Assembly: GCF_014356525.2 (NCBI RefSeq)
Contig: NC_052506.1
Coordinates: 32,384,299 to 32,448,298 of the forward strand
From: Nilaparvata lugens
Taxonomy: Eukaryota > Arthropoda > Insecta > Hemiptera > Delphacidae
Length of the DNA: 64,000 bases
Direction: 5' to 3'
The position numbers and the translations under genes are program-made. Positions within the stretch are counted from its first letter, which is position 1. The number at the start of each line of letters is the position of its first letter. Below are positions 1 through 11,369 of the stretch, in pieces. Below the pieces are notes generated by a model that did no database searches, was not told where the DNA came from, and saw only the letters and a program-made list of their open reading frames with translations.

Positions 1-29
1 NNNNNNNNNNNNNNNNNNNNNNNNNNNNN
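1..29. other. assembly gap (N)
   Basis: Run of 29 N at the window edge. The five bases that follow (30-34) are the tail of an exon, so the gap hides upstream exon sequence of the first gene. Confidence 0.99.
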
Positions 30-34
30 TACAG
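30..34 (+). CDS. tail of an upstream exon of the 1058-3519 gene
   Basis: Only the bases TACAG are visible before a near-ideal 5' splice site (CAG|GTGAGT, GT at 35-36). The next supported acceptor on this strand is at 1056-1057, giving an intron of about 1.0 kb. Linking this exon to the downstream gene is inference from strand and proximity. Confidence 0.6.
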
Positions 35-180
35 GTGAGTAAATTCCAAGTACCAGGCCAAAAGTCATTAGAATTTACATTTTTGTATCAGCAAGTATAA
101 ACCTAAGCCTGCAGCTATTAGAATAAACATAATTTATTGTAATTGAATGTAATTAGTTGTATTGAATGAAAATACTTCGA

Positions 181-323
181 GTTGACATAATTACAAAATT
201 TATTAAAATATCGAGATACCGGTTTTGATAATAACTTGATCGATCTTCATTAAACTAAATAATGGTTTAACATGCAAAACCGGTAGTATCTTGATACTTA
301 AATAAATTTGTGATTGTGACAAC
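181..323. repeat. palindromic MITE with internal ACCGGTTTT arms
   Basis: The ends are inverted (GTTGACATAATTAC against GTGATTGTGACAAC), and inner arms carrying the ACCGGTTTT / AAAACCGGT motif flank a short spacer. Total about 143 bp with no coding capacity. It lies in the intron between positions 35 and 1057. A related palindrome with the same CCGGTTT core sits at 13381-13550. Confidence 0.65.
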
Positions 324-837
324 TGATATATTTCTATTCTCTATCAATAGCTCTTCTCACACTATTACCTTCACTACTACACAAAAAAATTAATTTATTC
401 ATTAATTTTGCCTAATTTCATTAGGCGCGTCACACTTGTTCCACAAAATGAGATAGATGAGATATCACTCTTATAATTTTCACAAGAAATCATATAGTTA
501 CCCTAAAGATCAATCTCTCTCGGTGTGTGATACAATATTGAAAGTGTTTCATGATCAATAATCATGCAATTTAATACAATAATTGAAATTGTGATTATAA
601 TTGAACGTGATATTTTCGTGCTCAAAATTTATGTGTTTTTATACAATTATTTCATGAATTTGAAGTTTGTTTTATGTTTTTACGAAAGTTTTATTATCAA
701 TCTATATAAATTTAAAATTGTTTGTTTTATTCTGGGTTGTATATTCAGATTGATGATTTAATTATTAGTGTATAAATTGAAATGGACATAACCTAAATAA
801 TATTTGGACAATTTAAGACAAAATTAGGAAATTGAAG

Positions 838-905
838 AAGTTTTGGGCAATAGCCTGTCTTTTCTTTTCCGACTATTATATTGTTTGCTCTATCCAATAA
901 ATGAA
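838..905 (+). repeat. short repeat module: GGGC..GCC hairpin followed by AATAAA
   Basis: Contains TTTTGGGCAATAGCCTGTC followed by an AT-rich stretch with AATAAA. Similar modules occur at 6236-6320, 9700-9815 and inside both terminal repeats of the element at 49448-56314. It looks like a 3'-end or polyadenylation module of a retroelement; this is inference. Confidence 0.45.
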
Positions 906-1057
906 TAGAAATTGAGTTTTTAAGTATGATAGTATCATTGGAAAGAATAATGTACCAATATTTGTTCATTTAGATTGTGTTCGAATGTTGATGGTTTGTA
1001 TGTGAATAGATCTCAACAATGGAATTAAAATAAAAAAGCGGTAATCATTTTTTGCAG

Positions 1058-3519
1058 AAAGACTGTACAGGACTGTACGAGCCTCACCACAATGGAATGA
1101 TGGATGGTGATTGTGATAGATCTTCGCCGAGTGGGCAAAGTGATCAGGCCAGCAGTGGAAGAACTATTCTCTGTCACAATGAACGTTACCAGCAATCGTC
1201 AGCAAGACATTACAATGCTTCAGAAAAGGTTCATGATCACAGTATACAGTATAGTTTGAAAATGTGATTAGTTCTTAAAGAGCTCATATACCTAAAGGCG
1301 TACAGAGGAGAGTGTAATACGATACGATACCTACATTAGAGATTGACTCAAGACAAGAAAAATATAAATTTGTTATTTTTGGAATATGAAAATTTTGCTT
1401 AAAATTTGAAAGCACTGAATGTGATTTTCTATTGCTTCCTATGAAATTGTAAATAATATTGTAATATTCAAATTTTATTGTAAATTCAATAAATTGGAAG
1501 TAATATGTAATTTAATAAAATAGACTAATATTTCTACAAGGAATAAGTGTCTACTGAGTGTATGGAGTAGTTATTATCGAAATATATATTTTATTTCAGA
1601 GTGATTTCATCAGTCCAAGGAATTATCAATCGGTTTTGATGCATGAGAATGGCACAAGGAAAATGTCCACATCAAAAAAAGTTCCCGATGTCTACAATAA
1701 TGACAATTTTGCTGATTGTGAGGAGACATCATCTGACAGGTGAGAAATATTTTCAACAGACAAACTTTGTATGTTTTACAATGAATGAGGAAGATTGCCT
1801 CAATTATTGCGAATATGTCCACAACTTTGTGACCTTTTTGTATCCAGATCAGGAACACACCTCTCCGAAGAGCAGTATCGATGTTGGGAGTACATGCTCG
1901 AGCAGAACACTCAACTGCTTTTCGACAAGGAGCTTGACACACTATCCAGGGGTTTCGTTCGTAGGTCTGTACCATCCAGACCAGGACTTTGGGTTAGAGC
2001 CAAAAGCAATCCACACATCGCAGCTGATCTCCATCAACAACCACTTCTCACAAGGTAAGCTTCTCTTCAAATTGGTTCTTACTATTTTTACTAATTGCTT
2101 TACCAAGTTCTATAAATCAATAGTACGCTATTGTTTTAAACTTTTATTCATAGACCTTCGATAATATTTTGGATTGTAGATAACAAGCATGTTTTGATGG
2201 AATTATTTTGAAACGAATTCAGAGTAAATTTAAGTCTGTACGCAATTATTTTCAAGTGAAAACTAGTCAATCCATTTATCTCAATTATTACAATATGTTT
2301 AGGCTAATCAATACAAGACAAAAAAAAACTGAAATTAAATGATAACATAATCTTGTAATTTCAGCAAAAAGTTTTTCTATGGCTTCTTTCCTCCTCATTG
2401 AAATTATTTTATATGATACTTGTTTTTGTCATTAGACAAATAGGAGGTATGGTATTTCAATTTAAGTTATAATAATGATAATGTGAATGTACAAATAGAT
2501 ATTTATTGGCACAAACATTGTCTTGAAACTTGCATGAGAGCTTGAATCTCATACAATTAATATTAATATCACTGTCTAAGCAAGAGCTAAATTATTTTTA
2601 ATAATTAGATACACACAGAGCACGTGGAACACGGAAACAATAAATGCATCATTAATAAGTTTCCGATAATTTATTATTTTCAAGATACTTATGCTTATCA
2701 AACTTGTGCAATTCATAACCACGCTAGTCTACTTATTTTGCTTGTAATTATAGCCTGTAAACTTTAAAATTAATTATTTCTCCATCCTTTCCTAATTTAT
2801 ACATTTTGTAGATTAGGCTTATAATATCATATTTGTATGGAAGGCAATATTGTCACTGACTGATAACCTCTTACTGAGGAATACTGTATTTATTTTCAAT
2901 TTTCCATCATGTTAAATGTGACCTAAAAATTATTCATATATTTGCTCACGATTATTTTAAGTGTTCCTTTATAATAAATCCAAATTGATCAATTTATTAA
3001 TTAATTTTACATTCAATTTTCCTTTACAACAGTACAATGTTGTACAATCAAATGTTGAGCACAATCCATTTGCGTTATGAATCATAAACCCTCGTGTATA
3101 TCTGATTCTCTTTGACTTGGGCCAAGATGAGGCCCAGTGCCAATATTGTTGTACGAGTGAAATTTTATTTTAGATACAGAAAATTGACAAACAGTTCGAG
3201 TTAGCACGAGAACTTGCAAGAGATTTCCATAAGTTTTATTGTGATTTCATTATGATATTGTTTTGTTTTACAATTTTGCAGACAATTCGGCAGTGCTCGT
3301 TCATTTCAACAGCAAACTACAGGACGAGTGAACAACAACAGAAGAGGACTGAGTGGTGGACCCAATGCTGCCTATTTCGGAAGCCTGCAACGCCTGATGC
3401 CCTATCATATGGACTACGATTTTGCAGTGATACGAGAAAGGGCCGACTCAAATACTGATTCTCTCGAACATGATGATCGAATGCAAAAGTATTGGGATGT
3501 TACAACCACAGAACTGTAA
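1058..3519 (+). CDS. C-terminal exons of an unrecognised protein with a TTEL C-terminus
   Basis: I do not recognise this protein. Four exons join in frame: 1058-1228, 1600-1739, 1848-2054 and 3282-3519, giving 251 visible residues and a TAA stop. Acceptors are TTTGCAG, TTATTTCAG, TATCCAG and TTTTGCAG. Donors at 1740 (CAG|GTGAGA) and 2055 (AAG|GTAAGC) are strong; the one at 1229 (AAG|GTTCAT) is weak and was chosen because it alone preserves phase. No signal peptide or membrane segment is visible. The region is hydrophilic and rich in Ser, Asn, Gln and Asp. One block is conserved-looking (EEQYRCWEYMLEQNTQ), and the protein ends MQKYWDVTTTEL. T-E-L fits a class I PDZ-binding motif (S/T-X-hydrophobic), so a cytoplasmic tail of a receptor, channel or adhesion protein is plausible, but that is inference. 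The start lies upstream, in or beyond the N run. Confidence 0.75.
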
Positions 3520-3540
3520 ATAGATAGTATATTGTTTGTA

Positions 3541-3546
3541 AATAAA
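3541..3546 (+). promoter_or_regulatory. polyadenylation signal AATAAA
   Basis: AATAAA lies 21 bases after the TAA stop of the + strand gene, a short 3' UTR. The - strand gene ends at 4217, so the two genes are convergent with about 0.6 kb between their signals. Confidence 0.6.
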
Positions 3547-4172
3547 AACATCAAATAGAATTTTCTCTTTTCTTTTCAATACACCACGAAAATATCTAGC
3601 AACTATCTTTACAGTACATTCCATTTTTCCAATTAAAATCAATAATATTCCCTACAACACGCGATACCACAAATAGCACACCAATTTTATCAATAGATTA
3701 GACCTTTCACTATTTCCGATCAGATGAGAAGCGAATTAAACAAATTAACATTTGATTGATCTCTCATGATGTGCTGATTGAATAGATCCATAAATACTAA
3801 ACTCAAATCATACAAAATAAAAACAATGTAGATTTGAATGATTTCTTGTATGAAGATATACAGTTGAAATACTAATGCACTCTTTTAGCGAACTGTAGGA
3901 TTTGCTAAATTGTGATGAAGTGGTCACAATAGGTGGCTATACAATATCAATAAAAATTAGAGCACAAATCCCGGTGTGCTCGAAAAATAAACAATTTCAT
4001 TCCAAGTGGAGTGAAAACCAGAGACAAAAGCATGTTTGACTAAAAGCTAATAAAGATTACTCAAAATAGAAGAAAAGTCACTTTTCACTTCTCAAAAGTT
4101 TTAATTTGTGATTTTTACAGATCCAAAATATAAATACAAATCACAGAGAATTCAGATACATAATAAAATACT

Positions 4173-4178
4173 TTTATT
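4173..4178 (-). promoter_or_regulatory. polyadenylation signal AATAAA for the membrane-protein gene
   Basis: The plus strand reads TTTATT, that is AATAAA on the minus strand, 38 bases beyond the stop codon at 4217. Confidence 0.65.
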
Positions 4179-4216
4179 GAACCAGTCTTTCTTTGATTAC
4201 AACATTATTTCGATAT

Positions 4217-7200
4217 TTATTGAAAAATACCAGTGTAAAGAAAATTTGCCATGCTTGTGATAACCAACCAATTCAAACTTCTTTTGCCTGTTGTTGGGTA
4301 AGGTGTTTCTCCGTAAATAATAGTTGCCAAAGGGTAGAGAGCATTATGAAAACATCCACCGAGATTGTAACGCATACTCACAATAATATTGACCACACCA
4401 GCTAATAAATGATGAAGATGGATCAGTTTTGCATCCAGCATATCTCCTCTCAGGATCAAATATGCCTCAAAAAATAATGGAGCTGCCATCAAAGCAGGCA
4501 TAGGCCACATATCATACTTCATATTGTAAGCTAATGCGATCAGAGGAAAGCCACACATGTAGGAAGCACTCCATATATCTTGATACACTCTTAAAAGGTG
4601 TCTATCGCGCATTTCAAGACCTGTAACATAGCTCCTCAGATTAAATTCTCAATTGATTGAGCGATTAAATTATGGGTTGAGAAAATAAATTATGGGTTAA
4701 TATGAATATGGTTCATCTATGACTACAAATGAATTCCGTTCATATGTAATCATGAGCAGTGATTTGAATCTTATTCTGAAAATTTTAATTTTCCCATTTA
4801 CTAAATTAATTCAGTAATTTTTAATCGACGATAGAAATAAATTGGTTACTCTTACAACCAATTAAATGGCTGCTCTTAGAACTGAAATGCCATGAACTAA
4901 ATCAGAATCAGAAATTAAGTCTGAAAGAGATGTTCTATCATTTTAGATAATAGCCTACAATAATAGGAATTAGATAAGACAATTAATAATTATTATTATA
5001 AAACTTGTTACATGCGCAGAAGTGACGAATTGTATTTCATATTTTTAATAAAGTAAGGTTACAGTGCAACATTTGTGAATCAAGTGAAAAATGTTGCAGT
5101 CAATTTTACTAAATAAATGCAATATACTAATTGGTGAATTAATTAGTAGTGAATTCATACAATATTCAAATCATTTAAAATATGAATTGGACAGTTACTG
5201 ATCAACTAACTTGAGCACAGGGAAAACATTTTACTACAAATAGATAAGTTAGTGTTTTGGATCCATTGTGCTACCTCCATAGCAAAGCATGGTGTAGCTG
5301 AAGCCTACAGTTGAATGGAGTTATGTTTAACGATATCATGAAACAGCATAGCAATGGAAAAAAATTATTCTATGATTTATGCTCTACAAAACCATAAATA
5401 CTCATCAAGCATGACAAATAATATTTTTTGACTAGTAATTGATACGGTTTTTCTAAACCTATCCTGCCTTTGTAGTAGGCATACAGTAATGACTAAAAAT
5501 ATTTCTTGAATTGTATTTAAAATAGATTAAGTAACTTCTGAAAATTCAGCTACAATAATAATAATAACATTGAACACACTGAAAACAGCATTCAATCATG
5601 AAAGATTATTCCACATAAAAGTAATCAAAAATAGATTCCATTAGGTACCTATCTACACATTTTTAAAATGTTGTTCAGTCAGGTAGCATTCTGTTCATTA
5701 ATTTTAGAACACTTAATTACGAAAGTTGATAGTTTTGACAGTATAGTAATTGGAAAATGCAAGAGAAATACTAAGTAGATCCCTTGAAGGCATATTCCTA
5801 ACAGTACCAGTAGTTCCAATCGCATATAAAGCAATAACATAACTTATAACCAATGCAAACCCATGATAATTCATTGTTTGAGAACATGAATAAGCTATCG
5901 ATAATAAGTACGGCAAATTAATTGATTCTAGTAATTTGAAATTAGTCCTTTTGGAGAAAAAATAAAGATTAATGGCAAAAGCAGCTGGTAGGAGAAAATG
6001 AAGTCCAATCACTGCTTCTGGGAAATTATTGATGACATAAAGGTGAGAAGATATCGATGGTAGTCCAAACGCTATGCTAAGCACCCACAAGTTACTCAAG
6101 AGTTTATAAATAGACCCTCCAATGTCTCGAGCTCCTACAATAGAAATAATTTAAGCATTAATATAAAAAATGTAAGTAATGATTCTGGTAAATCACATAA
6201 GACATTCTATATCGATTAAAACATGGCTAAATGAACATTGGAAATGGGACAGTTTTGGGCATGAGCCTGTTGTGCCTTTCCTCATGTTAAGTATTTGTAC
6301 ACAATGTAAATAAATAACTAAATTCAGACAAATACGGATATCGTTAATTTAAGCATTATTTATAAACTAGATATGTATAACACCATATTCATTATCAACA
6401 TTGGTTATTGATAGGTAATTATTGTGGAATAATAATAATATCGAGTGACTAGGTCTGGCGTCAGAAATTTCAGGTCGCAACTGATCAATTTCAGGGCCTC
6501 TGACATGACCTAACGACTGATTTTTAGGGCAGCCGGGACCGACTATTCACTAGGTATTGAAAAAGCTAAAGTATGATACCAACTTATTGAATCATAGTTA
6601 TGCTTTCAGATGCAGAACGACAAGGATTTACAGACACATTGCTAGTATTAACTCGTAACTCATATTACATTAGAATACCAGTGAGGCACCGGGAATGATG
6701 AGATGGCTGCCTCCTTCCCCCTCTTTTGGTGACCATGAGTCTTGGGGGTCTCTTACATTATCACATTAGGACACCAGTAAAGACAAAGACTGCGACATGA
6801 AGTAGAAACATGAGTGAAACATCAATGATGTCTCAGCGGGGGCTAGAGGACACGGGCCTTACATCAAACAAAATCTTGTGTCCTGGTGCAATGAACGCAA
6901 TATGAACTATAGTCCTTACAAAAATAGTTTGTACTTGAAAGCATATACGAAGCAGAGAAATGGCGGGAGATCAGCCAATTACAGTGAAAATAGTCATGGA
7001 AAAAAGCGCAGTTGCCAATTTGTCGATCAGACTCAGTTGACTCAGTGCTTTCAGAGAGGAAACTTCGTATGATGCGTATCATGAGCAGTTGAACACTCAC
7101 AGATGAGAGAAGGATGTGCTCTCTAGCACGGCAACATCGTCGCCGCTGTATCCCTACTTTTCCCTGCTCCGCATATCCCTCCAAATCCAAACTAATTTTG

Positions 7201-8082
7201 TATGAACTATAATGTTCCGCAACTCGTTCAGACACTTGATGTCTCCATGGTGTAAAAATGTAATACGGGTCTTGGATCTTATATTATACTCACATTACAC
7301 TTGGCGCACCAGATACCATGTGTTGATGACTGAGTGTCTCAATGGGGTTGCCAGATCGAGCAACGCATGGACACCAGAAACTAGTCTCAGTCTCGATTGG
7401 TGTCTTTATGTAATAAGCGCTTTTATAACTAATGCCAATCAAATTTTTTCAACACCAATATTGGGGGAGTGAAGCCGTGTTATACTCCTACCTGGTGTTA
7501 AATGTGATACAAGCCTAATTAAGCGGCAAATTGAAATTTGGTTTTCAAACCTATCACGGTACCGTATTGTCGTCGTATTAGAGAAATTCAAAGTGAAGTG
7601 TACATTAGACAGTAAACCAATCTGAAATGTTTATTTCAAATGATTTGCGGTAATCAACTAGGCCTGCCGGTAATTCAAGATTCTTGTGATAAGAGATTCT
7701 GCCATTGTAATCACGAATAGTGCTCGGCTTGTTTTACAAGTTAATTTATTTTCGAAATATACATATCTGAATACAGTAGCCTGCTTTATAAATGTATAAT
7801 AGAAACATTTTGCAGATTTTTTAGCCATTTAGTCTCAATATTTCAAGAAAATAAATTTTTAATAATTTAATCTATTTATTGAAGAAACAAATTGCTATGC
7901 TTAAAATTGAGATATATATTAAAGATAAATACTATACCGTAAATAACAGCACCCATCACACCAGTAGCAAAATACAAGCTTAATCCAATGGTTGAAAAAC
8001 CAAACTCTGTATTTGATAGACTGTAACCAGACGAAAACGCCAGTACTGTGTGAGCAAGAACTGTAGTCAACTTATCTGACAT
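4217..8082 (-). CDS. multi-pass membrane protein of unknown function, 291 residues, three exons
   Basis: I do not recognise the family. Coding exons on the minus strand are 8082-7938, 6134-5808 and 4620-4217. They total 876 nt, exactly 292 codons with the stop. Donors are TACG|GTATAG and ACTG|GTACTG; acceptors are CTATTGTAG|GAG and GTTACAG|GTC. Both junctions split a glycine codon after its first base, so phases agree. The start is the first ATG of an open exon (MSDKLTTVLAHTVL). Hydrophobic stretches alternate with short loops throughout: for example LSLYFATGVMGAVIYG in exon 1, HFLLPAAFAINLYFF and FALVISYVIALYAIG in exon 2, and several in exon 3. About seven membrane segments seem likely. Exon 3 carries a His-rich loop (KLIHLHHLLAG), and the C-terminus is FLYTGIFQ. 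Intron 1 contains two palindromic repeats. Function and compartment cannot be told from the sequence. Confidence 0.85.
6236..6320 (+). repeat. short repeat module with GGGCATGAGCC hairpin and A/T-rich tail
   Basis: ACAGTTTTGGGCATGAGCC followed by an AAATAAATAA-type tail. Same module as at 838-905, 9700-9815 and within the terminal repeats at 49448-56314. It lies in intron 1 of the membrane-protein gene. Confidence 0.5.
6438..6553. repeat. MITE-like imperfect palindrome
   Basis: Left end GAGTGACTAGGTCTGGCG is roughly inverted at the right end (GGGACCGACTATTCACTAGG), with inner complementary blocks (TCAGGG..CCTCTGAC). About 116 bp, intronic, no coding capacity. Confidence 0.5.
6640..7520. repeat. 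fold-back element in intron 1 of the membrane-protein gene
   Basis: Two long imperfect inverted arms, 6897-6966 and about 7155-7213, share blocks such as GAACTATAGT.CTTACAAAAA..TAGTTTG and GCATAT.CGAAGCAG.GA. A motif like ACATTA..ACACCAG recurs in both orientations across the region (near 6664, 6763, 6880, 7297 and 7493), as in subterminal repeats of cut-and-paste transposons. The inferred ORFs on either strand are shadows of the arms. Confidence 0.55.
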
Positions 8083-8586
8083 GTTGCAGTAAAATTAAAT
8101 TAATCAAATCGGATATTAAATGTTCATTTTCTCTTTTTTGAAGACAGATAAATTCTAAAAATACTTATTTCAAGAAACTATTAAATTTTGTGGGCTGGAA
8201 CAAAATTTTGTGTTTACATTCTACAGTCTGTCATGCTGAATATCAACTAACAGCTGTTTGAGATTCAAAGTTTAAAAAAAAACCTAACCTATAAAACACA
8301 GTGAACTCTATACTAACTGGAACGGGCTGTCCAATGCTAAGCTACAGCCAAAAGTGTGTAAGACAGGCCTACCGTGTGGGATTCCCTTCTCTCTCGTACT
8401 CATACATTTAAGCAGGTTGTTGCAGCTCTTGAGTACGATTTTTCATTTTTAAAGTTGAAAAACGGATTTGAATGAGTATTAGGGCTATCAGTTTCAGATC
8501 ACAACCTTTTCTCTTTAATATTGTGATGTATTTGTCGTAAAATGCGTAGAATTGAATAAAAATACGACCGAGAAATGGTGATATTG

Positions 8587-8648
8587 TGTTGCATTTGGAT
8601 GCAAGAATGGGCATGTTAAAGGAAATGGAATACCATTTCACAAGTATG
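8587..8648 (+). pseudogene. THAP-domain exon relic
   Basis: In one plus-strand frame the sequence reads CVAFGCKNGHVKGNGIPFHK. This matches the start of a THAP zinc finger: C-X4-C then an F-H-K element. THAP domains bind DNA through a C2CH zinc site and occur in P-element transposases and host genes. The next bases, GTATGT, make a good 5' splice site. A plausible ATG (ATGGTG at 8575) is one base out of frame, and TGA occurs in frame immediately upstream, so the start is broken. I found no remainder of the domain (second Cys-X2-His, AVPTIF box) nearby. It is most likely a decayed transposon-derived exon. Confidence 0.45.
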
Positions 8649-8942
8649 TCAAACATTTTTAGTCTATTAATTAATTTAAAGAAACATTTTTGTTCTACAT
8701 ACATTTCCAATACTTTTTTCTATATTGATCAGTTTATTTGACCAAAAATAAAACAACAAATTTGGTTATATATTCCTGGTATACGGTGATAGTTTCTATG
8801 CTAATTGAAAATTTAGGCCTACTTTATAGCATCTAAAATAAAAAAACATAGTTGAAGAACAAATTAATCCTTATTCAAAAAAGAATAAATACAAATGATT
8901 GATAGTTCTGTGTTATCATCAAGAGATGACATTTTACTTCAG

Positions 8943-9478
8943 GTACCTACTTTTATTTTGAAAAATATGATATTGCTATCAGCTGAATTGTGATTAATTT
9001 TTGAAACCTTTCTGTTTCAAATAAATAATCGTTCAATTTACAATATTATAGTAATTATTGAGCATATTTTACTGTTTGCTTATCATATGGTCATAATTAT
9101 AATACAATAAATATAAATGTTTCTTCATAGATTTCTTTGCATCATTTCTGAAACTCCCACACTTACATGATTTGAAATGTTATCAGAATACATAGTATAT
9201 TGCTATCATTACATATTCAATAATCCTGTGTTATTAAATCATCATGAGTCCACATAATAATTCATTTTATTCACCTACTTTTATTGTAAAAAATATGAGA
9301 TTGTTATCAGCTGAATTGTAATTAATTTTTGAAACCTTTTAATTTCAAATTGTTCATTTTACTATGGTAATTATGTAGCATATTTTACTGTTTGCTTATC
9401 ATAGTCATATAATATAATAAAATGTTTCTTCGTTATTTGCTTCATTTCTGAAACTCCCACTCTTATATGATTTGAAAT
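8943..9478. repeat. two degenerate tandem copies, about 240 bp each
   Basis: 8943-9179 and 9273-9478 share ordered blocks: CCTACTTTTATT, GTTATCAGCTGAATTG, TTTACTGTTTGCTTATCAT and ATTTCTGAAACTCCCAC. Several indels separate the copies, indicating an old duplication of about 330 bp offset. No coding potential is visible. Confidence 0.6.
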
Positions 9479-9479
9479 T

Positions 9480-10339
9480 ACACCAATGCATAATATTCAT
9501 ACATGAATAATATTCTACATTCATAGCCTGCTGTAAGTAGGCCTATATTATTAAATTGAGATATTTCCTCAAACAATAAATCATAAATCTTTCCTTTAAC
9601 AATAACAATAAATCATATAATCCAAAAAACAATAGTATATCCTATCAAAATAAACATAAGACTGTGTTTAATAGTTTCAATTAAACACAGCCCTCCTTTG
9701 GACTGTGTACGAACAAAATTTCGGGATTGGAATAATAAGGACTATGAGCCTGTTTTTTCATTCCCAATCATTTCATGACAGTTTATATTTGTCCTTGTTA
9801 AATAAATAAAAAATTAATAGATGATACGCTTCTCTGAAATCTGGCCCAAAGTTATTCCCTTGCTTGTGAAAAGTTGACAATACTAAAACTACCGCAGTCA
9901 CAAATAAAAAAAATCTTTTCATTAGGTATTCATATTCAACCTATTTCATTATTTTTGCTCTCAAAAAGTTAACAATGAGCTGCTCAATAAAGGAAAAATA
10001 ACGATTCCATGGAATAAGACTTACAATATAGAAATAAAATAGAAATTGAAACTGTGCAATGCATTTTCCCATAAGAGCCAATGTGTTACAATCCCACAGC
10101 ATTGCGGGTTGCCTATCTTTACCAGCTGCCTCACTTTCTTTGTGTTGCTAGTCCATTCCAGTTAGTATGGAGTTCAGTGATAAAACATGATAAAAACAGC
10201 TGGTAGTTCAATAATTAATAATATATTCCATTGATTCATAGAAAAAGATGATTAAAAATTATTCTAATGGATACCGTAGACCGTAGAAGAAATCCAGTAA
10301 AGCAATAATCAGAATGAAATAAATATTCATAGATATACA
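9480..10339. other. intergenic, no gene seen
   Basis: AT-rich sequence without a credible exon. It contains one short repeat module (9700-9815) with a small hairpin before it (CTGTGTTTAA / TTAAACACAG, 9662-9693). Confidence 0.6.
9700..9815 (+). repeat. short repeat module, degenerate copy
   Basis: Contains GGACTATGAGCCTG and ends in TTAAATAAATAAAAAAT, resembling the modules at 838-905 and 6236-6320. Confidence 0.35.
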
Positions 10340-10570
10340 AAATGGCAACAAGCCAAAAACGGTGTACACACGTACGTTTGCCTCGGGTGAGCATACGTGT
10401 ATGGGCTTGCATTCGCACGTCTGGACACTGTTCGCTGAGGCATGTGGGCGAACCGGAACCCTGTCGGTATTTTGGCGTGCTCAAAGGCGCCTCGGGCGAG
10501 CATTGAATGTACGTGTGGACGCGATTTTGCCATACGGGTGAGGCAAAACGTAAACATTGAAGGCGTCATA
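10340..10570. repeat. CpG-rich patch with recurrent ACGTACG-type motifs
   Basis: This block is much richer in G+C and CpG than its surroundings. It repeats short words such as ACGTACG, CATACGTGT, GCATTCGCACG and GGGCGAGCATT in both orientations. A similar shorter patch is at 12715-12850. The two patches end in partly inverted sequence, so they may be the termini of one about 2.5-kb transposon. The minus-strand ORFs here are by-products of composition. Confidence 0.4.
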
Positions 10571-11369
10571 ACCTAATTCCAATGAATTAGGTTAATGAAT
10601 GACAAATCAAATTGTGATCCAATAACTAATTGTAAATTGTAGGATTTTTGTAATTTTGTAGGATATGTGGATTGTCAAATATTTAAATAGAAACATGCAT
10701 GGAGTATATAATTTGTATCATGATTAACAAATTTAGAACTGCATAATTTAAGTGAAAAAAGCTTTTCTACAGGGTTCCTACAAGAAAGTATAGCTCAAAT
10801 ATTATTTTACTGTGGCTAGATATCAAAAATCATCTTGTGTTTGTTTCATGTTATCAATCAGAGTTGTTAATTAAAATTGTAATCTTCAATATGATATTAT
10901 ACGTTTTAGATAGCTAGGCTATCTATAGAGAGATTTATTCAAACTTTGAACTAGTATTCCCTTAAAGGTAAATCTTGAAGCTAATCTTTTGGAGAATCTT
11001 GTTTTGTCATGTGTATGAGCAGAGTTAGTTTAAAATGGGCAGCAATTTAGTATTTGATTCAATTTATGGCTAATTTCCTTAAAGAAGACTGTCAATTTTT
11101 TGAGACAGTGTTAAGTGCTTTGATTAGGTCATCAAAACTTCTAGAATTATTGTAGAAATTTTCTTTTTTGAGATTCAGAATAGATATTGGAAACCAACAA
11201 ATGAATCGCCTAATGCCAAGAATCTCAAAGTTAGAGCCAATCGTTCTTGTGGAGTTATTGCTTCCCTCATGATGATATCATTATTGTTTAGATAACTAGT
11301 CGAATTAGATTCAGTATATTAACCATTGATATATATAGTTAGATGGCTAAGCTATACCTTCAAGCGTTT

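Noticed and set aside
1610..1975. 121-codon minus-strand open frame overlapping the + strand exons
   Set aside because: It is the antisense shadow of exons 1600-1739 and 1848-2054, whose splice sites and phases support the + strand.
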